A stretch of 6,721 nt of DNA, taken from contig DDBN01000062.1 in the NCBI GenBank assembly GCA_002333145.1, positions 1-6,721 on the forward strand. Reading direction: 5' to 3'. The notes under the pieces were generated by a model. It was not told the origin of the DNA and did no database searches. It was given only the letters and a program-made list of their open reading frames with translations. A program made the position numbers and the translations under genes. This stretch comes from Moraxellaceae bacterium UBA2031 (GTDB lineage Bacteria; Pseudomonadota; Gammaproteobacteria; Pseudomonadales; Moraxellaceae). Of the stretch, positions 1-5,354 are shown piece by piece; position 1 is the first letter of the stretch; the number at the start of each line of letters is the position of its first letter.

Positions 1-2
1 AG

Positions 3-2375
3 CTGATGCCATTGTTTTCCAGCCGCATAAAAATTGATGCTGTGACGCTGGATGGCGCGAAAGTGCGTTTTATCCAGCATGCTGATGGCCGCACCAGCTG
101 GGATCGCCTGCTGGCTAAGCTGGCCAGTCAGCCAGAAGAAAAATCCGAGAAAGTATCGTTTAACGTTAAGGATCTGGATGTTCGTAATACATCACTGTTT
201 CTGAAAGATGAAGCCGCTGGTGTTGAGCGCGTAGTGGAAAATATCATCGTTAAAGCCAAGGATATCGATCCGGATAAGAGCTTTCCTGTTGAGGCGGCAT
301 TTGATTTCCGGCAGCAGGATGCAGATGGTAAAACTGTGCTGGCAAAGAATACATTTGCGGCCACGATTCGTTTGGATCAGGAAAACGAGAAATATGATTT
401 CACCAATCTGGTGGCGGCGAGTGATCTTTCCGGTACGCTGATGCCAGCGCCAGCTACTATCTCGATAAAGGGTGAGATTGCGGCAAACATGAAGGCACAG
501 CAGGTGCTGGTGAATGCGCTGGATTTAGTGGCGGAATACAAAGACCCGACACTTACTGCGCCGGCAACCGTGAGTGTGAAAGGCAATGTGAGTGCTGACT
601 TTAATAAGCAGTTGGTGAAGATGGACGGGCTGGATGTAAAAGCCAGCTACCCCGCTCAGGGATTAAGTGCGCCGGCCAGTGTGAGTTTTACGGCAGGGGT
701 TGTGGCTGATCTGGAAAAAACGATCGCCACGATCAGTTCGTTGCAACTAAAAGCCAGTTGGCCAGATGCCACTCTCCCTTCCCCTGTGAATGCCGCGCTC
801 GCAAGTAATATTACGGCTAACTGGACAACGGGTGAGGTAACCGCGCCACAATTAGCACTAAATGCAGTCGTGCCTGACAAGAGTTTTCCAAAGCCGTTGC
901 AAGTGGCGCTTAACGCACCCATGAGTGCGAATTACCTTAAAGGTGCCGTTAGCATACCTGCATTTACGCTGGATGCAGTGGGTGTGCGCACGCAGGGTAG
1001 CCTGGAAGCGCTGCTGCCTTCTCTGCGCGAAGGCACACCACTAGATACCCCGATGATAAAAGGCATGGGCATTAGCGGCGGTATCGCGACATCAGTATTT
1101 AATCCGCGCAGCGTGATGGCTGCATTGGGTATAGATGCACCAAAAACGGCTGACCCTTCTGTGCTGAAGAGCGCCAGTCTGCAGGCGGTGATACAAGGGG
1201 ATGACAGTAAGATTTTGCTGAAGAATATTCGCCTTAAGCTCGATGGCAGCACGCTAACGGGTGATGCGGGGGTCAGTGATTTATCGACGATGCGTTTGTG
1301 GTCACGGTTGGTGCTCGACAGCATCGATGCTGATCGTTACTTGCCGCCCACCGATCCGAATGCAAAACCGGAAGCAGTTAGTAGTGCCGCCGCAGGCCTG
1401 CTGCCGGTTGATCTGCTTAAGTCGCAGAATTTGGATGTGGCGCTCAGTGTAGGGTCACTCAAGGTCATGACCTATCAGATTAGTGGATTCCGTGTGGCTG
1501 CAACCGCCAGTAATGGCATCGTAAATGTCAGTGAGTTGCGCGGCAATATTTACAACGGCGGGTTTAGTGTGCCGATGAGTATCAATGTACAAGGCGCACA
1601 GCCGGTACTGAAGCTACAGCCGACACTAAATCAGATGGAAATTGGCCCGTTGGCCAAAAAGCTACTCAAAAAGCAGTTAGTAGAGGGGCGTGCCAGTTAT
1701 AACGGCGCTCTCTCGCTGACGGGCAATAGTGTTGATGCATGGATGAAGTCTGCTTCTGGCGACAGCAACTTGAAGTTTGAGAATGGCTTGCTGCATGGTG
1801 TGGATGTGATGAACGAAATCACTGGGGCACTCGGCCAATACGCCGCCCTGCTGCCTTTGTTGACGGGCAAAGATGCGGCAACGCTGGCCTCAAAGCAAAA
1901 CGATACAGAGATTGCCGGCTTTGCAGCAAACAACACGCTGAGTAATGGCGTGGTAAACACAAAGACGATGAGTACGGATCTTCGTAAAGCCAAGGTAGAC
2001 GGTACAGGTAATTTCAATCTGCTTACGCAAGAAGTGGATTACACCTTTAATCTGCAATTGGACAAAAGTGTGCTGGGGGAGAAATACGCTGGATATTCGC
2101 TGCCGGTAAAGTGTAAGGGCAGCCTTAACGGTGCGCTTACTTCGCTGTGCAAGCTCGACTCGCACGCCATTGGCAAAATGGTTGCCAAAGCAGTAGCAGC
2201 CAAGGAGCTCGAAAAACTAGGCATCAAAGGTGGCGATGTAAAGGGTGCCATTGATGAAAAGAAAAACGAGGCAGAAGCCGCGGTGCAGCAAAAAATAGAA
2301 GAAGAAAAAGCAAAGGCGGCTGAAAAACTTAATCAGAAGATCGGTGAAGGCCTGAATAAACTCTTTAAACGCTAA
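3..2375 (+). CDS. AsmA family protein, 5'-partial
   Basis: This is a large envelope protein of the AsmA family. AsmA-like proteins are inner-membrane-anchored periplasmic proteins linked to outer-membrane assembly and phospholipid transport; the exact cargo of this one is unknown. The frame stays open to the left edge, and the first visible Met (base 6) aligns inside the family's N-terminal domain (the LDGAKVRF and ADGRTSWDRLL stretches). The true start and the expected N-terminal membrane anchor are therefore outside the window. Numbering from that Met, 789 residues are visible. Residues 145-330 are five tandem repeats. Residues 430-447 carry the family-typical stretch ending LDSIDADRYLPP. 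Residues 575-600 match the conserved AsmA C-terminal domain (VDAWMKSASGD, then FENGLLHGVDV). Residues 719-789 form a Lys/Glu/Ala-rich, probably helical tail. Cys703 and Cys715 could pair in the periplasm. Its stop overlaps the mutY start (TAATG), so it is probably the upstream gene of that operon. The family call is secure; the specific function is not. Confidence 0.9.
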   Translation: MMPLFSSRIKIDAVTLDGAKVRFIQHADGRTSWDRLLAKLASQPEEKSEKVSFNVKDLDVRNTSLFLKDEAAGVERVVENIIVKAKDIDPDKSFPVEAAFDFRQQDADGKTVLAKNTFAATIRLDQENEKYDFTNLVAASDLSGTLMPAPATISIKGEIAANMKAQQVLVNALDLVAEYKDPTLTAPATVSVKGNVSADFNKQLVKMDGLDVKASYPAQGLSAPASVSFTAGVVADLEKTIATISSLQLKASWPDATLPSPVNAALASNITANWTTGEVTAPQLALNAVVPDKSFPKPLQVALNAPMSANYLKGAVSIPAFTLDAVGVRTQGSLEALLPSLREGTPLDTPMIKGMGISGGIATSVFNPRSVMAALGIDAPKTADPSVLKSASLQAVIQGDDSKILLKNIRLKLDGSTLTGDAGVSDLSTMRLWSRLVLDSIDADRYLPPTDPNAKPEAVSSAAAGLLPVDLLKSQNLDVALSVGSLKVMTYQISGFRVAATASNGIVNVSELRGNIYNGGFSVPMSINVQGAQPVLKLQPTLNQMEIGPLAKKLLKKQLVEGRASYNGALSLTGNSVDAWMKSASGDSNLKFENGLLHGVDVMNEITGALGQYAALLPLLTGKDAATLASKQNDTEIAGFAANNTLSNGVVNTKTMSTDLRKAKVDGTGNFNLLTQEVDYTFNLQLDKSVLGEKYAGYSLPVKCKGSLNGALTSLCKLDSHAIGKMVAKAVAAKELEKLGIKGGDVKGAIDEKKNEAEAAVQQKIEEEKAKAAEKLNQKIGEGLNKLFKR
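438..995 (+). repeat. Five tandem ~37-residue repeats in the AsmA-family protein
   Basis: Translated residues 145-330, numbered from the Met at base 6, fall into five consecutive units of 38, 37, 37, 37 and 37 residues, starting at L145, L183, L220, L257 and F294. Each opens with a Pro-containing turn (LMPAPAT, LTAPATV, LSAPASV, LPSPVNA, FPKPLQV). A beta-prone strand follows, then an A-[ND] pair near unit position 16, and then a second alternating-hydrophobic strand (NALDLVAEY, DGLDVKASY, SSLQLKASW and similar). Units 2 and 3 are most alike; units 4 and 5 are more diverged, so the repeat is clear in protein but weak in DNA. The pattern fits the repeating beta-strand architecture known for AsmA/TamB/VPS13-like bridge proteins. 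That structural reading is inference. Confidence 0.75.
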
Positions 2376-3442
2376 TGAAAAAAGACAAGCCGTTTGATTT
2401 TGCAGCGGCCGTGTTGTCATGGTTTGACGAGCACGGCCGCAAGCATTTGCCCTGGCAGCAGAACACCACGCCGTATCGTGTCTGGGTGTCAGAAATAATG
2501 TTGCAGCAGACGCAGGTAAGTACGGCGATTCCGTATTACGAAGCCTTTATGCAGCGCTTTCAGGATGTGCATGCACTGGCGGCCGCACCGATAGACGATG
2601 TGCTGCATTTATGGACAGGGCTAGGGTATTACGCACGGGCACGAAATCTACATAAGGCCGCACAGGCATTGGTTGCCGATCATGAAGGCGAGTTTCCGGC
2701 AACAGTCGAGGAAGTGACTGAGTTACCAGGGATTGGCCGCTCAACTGCCGGCGCCATTCTCTCTCTCAGTCGTCAGCAGCATGCCGTTATCCTTGATGGT
2801 AACGTGAAGCGCGTATTGTCGCGCTTTCATGCGGTTGCAGAAACTGGTGCGGCACAGGAAAAAATCCTCTGGCCTTTGGCGGCAGCCCATACGCCGGTAA
2901 AGCGCGTACACCATTTTAATCAGGCCATGATGGATCTTGGGGCGACGATTTGTACGCGCACCAAGCCTGCGTGTCTGCTTTGCCCTCTGCAAACAAACTG
3001 TACCGCGCTGCAGGAAGGTGAACCAACGGCCTACCCTGGCAAGAAGGCGACTAAGGCTCTGCCGGAAAAGTCTGTCAGTTTGCTGATATTCTTGAATGAT
3101 CACGGTGAAGTACTGCTTGAGCAGCGGCCTGCGTCAGGTATTTGGGGTGGCTTGTGGAGTTTTCCAGAAACAATCGCTGCAGAAACCACAAAAATTAAGC
3201 AGGTATTAACAGTGGACTGGGGTATTCGTCGGTCTCGCCCTGAGCTGCTCACTGTTCGAGCTCATACGTTTAGCCACTATCGCTTGCACATGCAGCCGGT
3301 ATTGGTGCGGCATGAGCCTCTACAGGTTAATAATCGGCTGTCACGCTGGTGTAAACTTCAGTCACTGCCGGCATTGGGATTGCCGGCTCCCATCAAGCAG
3401 ATGTTGAGCGAGCTGGCAGCTCGCGAACGAGGTGAGTCATGA
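2375..3442 (+). CDS. mutY: Adenine DNA glycosylase MutY
   Basis: MutY excises adenine mispaired with 8-oxoguanine, preventing G:C to T:A transversions. The 355-residue length matches the family (about 350 in E. coli). The N-terminal helix-hairpin-helix glycosylase domain carries the catalytic Glu40 in VSEIMLQQTQV, the HhH motif LPGIGRSTAGA at 117-127, and catalytic Asp141 in ILDGNVKRVL. The [4Fe-4S] ligands Cys193, Cys200, Cys203 and Cys209 keep the exact C-x6-C-x2-C-x5-C spacing. From about residue 231 there is a Nudix-like 8-oxoG recognition domain with QRPASGIWGGLWSFP at 250-264 and the FSH loop at 299-301. No key residue is missing. The ATG overlaps the upstream stop by one base (TAATG) and no strong Shine-Dalgarno precedes it, so translation is probably coupled to the AsmA gene. 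The 3' end overlaps yggX by four bases. Confidence 0.97.
   Translation: MKKDKPFDFAAAVLSWFDEHGRKHLPWQQNTTPYRVWVSEIMLQQTQVSTAIPYYEAFMQRFQDVHALAAAPIDDVLHLWTGLGYYARARNLHKAAQALVADHEGEFPATVEEVTELPGIGRSTAGAILSLSRQQHAVILDGNVKRVLSRFHAVAETGAAQEKILWPLAAAHTPVKRVHHFNQAMMDLGATICTRTKPACLLCPLQTNCTALQEGEPTAYPGKKATKALPEKSVSLLIFLNDHGEVLLEQRPASGIWGGLWSFPETIAAETTKIKQVLTVDWGIRRSRPELLTVRAHTFSHYRLHMQPVLVRHEPLQVNNRLSRWCKLQSLPALGLPAPIKQMLSELAARERGES
3429..3434 (+). promoter_or_regulatory. Ribosome binding site of yggX, inside mutY
   Basis: GAGGTG lies four bases before the ATG at 3439, within the last codons of mutY. Together with the ATGA start/stop overlap it supports this yggX start and suggests coupled translation. 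Confidence 0.6.
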
Positions 3443-3711
3443 GTCGTATGGTGATGTGTCGCAAGTTGAAGCAAGAACAGGAAGGCTTGGCCTTCCCGCC
3501 TTTCCCCGGCGCAACTGGCCAGCAGATTTTTGAGACGGTTTCAAAAGAAGCGTGGCAGCAGTGGTTGAAAGAACAAACCATGATCATTAATGAGAACCGT
3601 CTCAGCGTGATGGACCCGCAGGCTCAGGCATTCCTTGCCGAGCAGCGCGAAAAGTTCCTAAATAACGAAGAATACGAACGTGCCAAAGGCTGGGTGCCAG
3701 AAAAGAAATAA
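3439..3711 (+). CDS. yggX: Probable Fe(2+)-trafficking protein YggX
   Basis: This small cytoplasmic protein (90 residues, against 91 in E. coli) belongs to the YggX family. The family protects Fe-S clusters from oxidative damage and is proposed to handle labile iron. Visible family marks are the N-terminal MSR...C with the conserved Cys7, the F-PG-TGQQIFE stretch at about 19-32, SKEAWQQWLKEQTMIINENRL at 35-55 (almost the E. coli pattern SKEAWAQW...QTMLINE), and a C-terminal G-x-x-P-E. The start codon sits in an ATGA overlap with the mutY stop and has its own GAGGTG site. Coupling to mutY, an Fe-S enzyme, is common in gammaproteobacteria and fits a shared role in oxidative-stress defence. No clear terminator hairpin follows, so some read-through into metY is possible. 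Confidence 0.96.
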   Translation: MSRMVMCRKLKQEQEGLAFPPFPGATGQQIFETVSKEAWQQWLKEQTMIINENRLSVMDPQAQAFLAEQREKFLNNEEYERAKGWVPEKK

Positions 3712-3727
3712 ATTCAGTCATAAGTAT

Positions 3728-3774
3728 ATGACAATTGATTTCTGTCATGTCTTGCGATCATTTGAAAGAATCAA
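3728..3774 (+). promoter_or_regulatory. Two short inverted repeats in the metY upstream region (possible operator)
   Basis: The 95-base gap before metY contains ATGACA (3728-3733) and its exact complement TGTCAT (3743-3748), separated by nine bases. A second dyad, TTGA (3762-3765) and TCAA (3771-3774), has a five-base centre. A TTGATT at 3735-3740 lies in the loop of the first dyad and could serve as a -35 element, but the matching -10 region (around 3757-3763) is poor. Neither dyad matches the MetJ box (AGACGTCT) or the MetR pattern (TGAA-N5-TTCA). I infer a regulator site or weak promoter region only tentatively. Confidence 0.3.
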
Positions 3775-3790
3775 GACAACTGAAACTTTG

Positions 3791-3796
3791 AAAGGA
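3791..3796 (+). promoter_or_regulatory. Ribosome binding site of metY
   Basis: AAAGGA precedes the ATG at 3807 with a ten-base gap, slightly long but acceptable. Two other ATGs in between (3796 and 3802) are out of frame. The chosen start gives the usual MetY N-terminus (MKIETLAVHAGY). Confidence 0.55.
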
Positions 3797-3806
3797 TGTT
3801 GATGCG

Positions 3807-5084
3807 ATGAAGATTGAAACCCTTGCTGTCCATGCGGGTTATACGCCCGACCCCACCACAAAGTCGGTATCGGTGCCGATTTACCAAACGGTAGCTTATG
3901 CTTTTGACAGTGCACAGCATGGCGCTGATCTGTTTGATCTTAAGGTGGCGGGTAACATCTACACCCGCATTATGAATCCGACCACGGATGTGCTGGAAAA
4001 GCGTGTGGCGGCACTTCACGGCGGCATTGGTGCGTTAGTGGTGGCATCTGGCCAGTCAGCTATTACCTATGCCATTCAGACGATTGCCGAAGCCGGTGAT
4101 AACATCATTGCTTCATCAACGCTGTATGGCGGCACTTATAACCTCTTTGCCCATACCTTTCCCCAGTTTGGTATTGAAACGCGATTTGCTGATTACCGTG
4201 ATCCTTCATCGTTTGCCAAGCTGATTGATGATAGGACAAAAGCTGTTTACATCGAGACCATTGGTAATCCGTTGGGCAACATTGTCGATATCGAAGCGCT
4301 GGCAAAAGTGGCGCACGATCATGGCGTACCACTGATTGTTGATAACACGGTAGCCTCGCCTTACCTTACTCGCCCTATCGAGCACGGCGCTGACATCGTA
4401 GTGGAGTCACTCACAAAGTATCTTGGCGGTCATGGCAGCTCTATTGGCGGTGCCATTATCGATTCTGGAAAGTTTGACTGGAAAGCCAACGCCAAGCGTT
4501 TTCGTCGCCTGAATGAGCCAGACGTGTCCTATCACGGCGTGGTTTACACCGAGGCTCTCGGTGCGGCAGCGTATATTGGCCGTGCCCGTGTGGTGCCACT
4601 GCGCAATATGGGTGCCTGCATAGCGCCGATTAATTCCTGGTTTATTTTGCAGGGTATTGAAACGCTGGCGTTGCGTATGGATCGTATTGTTGAGAATACG
4701 CAAAAAGTAGCAGAAGCATTGCAGCAACACCCTGATGTGACTTGGGTGAATTACGCGGGCCTCCCAGACCATCCAGAGCATGCGTTGGCAAAGAAATATG
4801 TGCGCGGTAGCGGTTCCGGCTTGCTGACTTTTGGTCTTAAAGGTGGCCGTGTCGCAGGCGAAAAATTCCTTGATGCGCTGCAGCTATTCCTGCGTTTGGT
4901 GAATATTGGGGATGTGCGCTCACTGGCAACACACCCGGCCTCTACGACACACCGCCAGCTGACCCCGGAAGAACTGGAGAAAGCCGGCGTGAAAGTAGAG
5001 ATGGTTCGTCTGTGCGTGGGTATTGAGCATATTGACGACATTATGGCCGATTTGAACCAGGCACTGGCAGCAAGTCAGGCCTGA
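3807..5084 (+). CDS. metY: O-acetylhomoserine sulfhydrylase (O-acetylhomoserine aminocarboxypropyltransferase)
   Basis: This PLP enzyme of the Cys/Met metabolism (gamma family) converts O-acetyl-L-homoserine and sulfide to L-homocysteine and acetate, the direct sulfhydrylation route to methionine. Its 425 residues match MetY length (about 430) and exceed the roughly 390 of cystathionine synthases and MetZ. Visible marks are ETLAVHAGY at the N-terminus, the phosphate-contacting Tyr52/Arg54 in NIYTRIMNPT, Tyr107 in STLYGGTYN (cofactor stacking), Asp179 in IVDNT (pyridine nitrogen), and the Schiff-base Lys204 in VESLTKYLGGHG. Near the C-terminus come NIGDVRSLATHPASTTHRQL (367-386) and RLCVGIEH (401-408). 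HPASTTH is typical of MetY. The gene is preceded by a 95-base spacer and closed by a strong terminator, so it may be a separate monocistronic unit. Some activity on O-acetylserine is possible, as in several homologues. Confidence 0.94.
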   Translation: MKIETLAVHAGYTPDPTTKSVSVPIYQTVAYAFDSAQHGADLFDLKVAGNIYTRIMNPTTDVLEKRVAALHGGIGALVVASGQSAITYAIQTIAEAGDNIIASSTLYGGTYNLFAHTFPQFGIETRFADYRDPSSFAKLIDDRTKAVYIETIGNPLGNIVDIEALAKVAHDHGVPLIVDNTVASPYLTRPIEHGADIVVESLTKYLGGHGSSIGGAIIDSGKFDWKANAKRFRRLNEPDVSYHGVVYTEALGAAAYIGRARVVPLRNMGACIAPINSWFILQGIETLALRMDRIVENTQKVAEALQQHPDVTWVNYAGLPDHPEHALAKKYVRGSGSGLLTFGLKGGRVAGEKFLDALQLFLRLVNIGDVRSLATHPASTTHRQLTPEELEKAGVKVEMVRLCVGIEHIDDIMADLNQALAASQA

Positions 5085-5117
5085 TTTATCGCCGGTACTG
5101 GTTGATGTATTGAGAAG

Positions 5118-5141
5118 GCCCGCCAAATGGCGGGCTTTTTT
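5118..5141 (+). terminator. Rho-independent terminator after metY
   Basis: A perfect 7-bp GC-rich stem GCCCGCC (5118-5124) / GGCGGGC (5129-5135) with an AAAT loop is followed at once by six T (5136-5141). It starts 33 bases after the metY stop and should isolate metY from the downstream sphingomyelinase gene. No comparable A-tract precedes the stem, so it looks one-directional. Confidence 0.93.
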
Positions 5142-5234
5142 ATGGGGGCAATCGGCAGTTGGTCGCTCTGGGCTAAACCGATAAGGACTGAGTCGCTAGG
5201 GTCATCGCGGGCAGCAGAAAATTCTGTGAGAGTA

Positions 5235-5263
5235 ATAGCTCGATAGCTCTCTTTGGGCTATCG
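5235..5263 (+). promoter_or_regulatory. Leader hairpin with duplicated 5' arm upstream of the sphingomyelinase gene
   Basis: CGATAGC (5241-5247) pairs perfectly with GCTATCG (5257-5263). Two further pairs (one G-U) give a 9-bp stem with a five-base loop. The 5' arm is part of a direct repeat ATAGCTC at 5235-5241 and 5243-5249, so the 3' arm could also pair, less well, with the upstream copy. The hairpin ends 26 bases before the ATG and just ahead of the Shine-Dalgarno. No T-run follows, so it is not a classic terminator. The rest of the 5142-5288 spacer shows no promoter I can call with confidence. A role in mRNA stability or translational control is inference. Confidence 0.4.
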
Positions 5264-5276
5264 CATAACAAGAAAA

Positions 5277-5282
5277 AAAGGA
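5277..5282 (+). promoter_or_regulatory. Ribosome binding site of the sphingomyelinase gene
   Basis: AAAGGA in an A-rich stretch sits six bases before the ATG at 5289. It supports this start, which also yields a proper signal peptide. Confidence 0.75.
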
Positions 5283-5288
5283 TACTTC

Positions 5289-5354
5289 ATGTCGACTCTC
5301 TCCCGCCTAGCTTCATTGCTGCTGCTGACGGCCCTCGTGCCTGTCGGGCATGCG
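5289..5354 (+). other. Predicted Sec signal peptide of the sphingomyelinase
   Basis: Residues 1-22 have a short n-region with Arg6, a Leu/Ala-rich hydrophobic core (about 7-18) and a small-x-small site ending GHA before AYPDD. No lipobox Cys is present, so a soluble secreted protein is expected. The exact cleavage site is inferred. Confidence 0.8.

Noticed and set aside
932..1324. 130-residue open frame on the - strand
   Set aside because: Antisense shadow of the AsmA-family gene with no recognisable motif.
3712..3806. Possible tRNA gene or terminator after yggX
   Set aside because: No cloverleaf arms, no TTCGA-type T-loop and no GC stem followed by a T-run are visible.
4407..4781. 124-residue open frame on the - strand
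   Set aside because: Antisense to the conserved core of metY, with no family features.
5151..5182. ATCGG...CCGAT inverted repeat and a TTGGTC/GATAAG promoter-like pair
   Set aside because: The arms are only five bases with a 22-base gap, and the hexamers match consensus poorly with a 15-base spacing.
5223..5240. CRP-like site starting TGTGAGAG before the sphingomyelinase gene
   Set aside because: The second half-site TCACA is missing, so only one half resembles the consensus.
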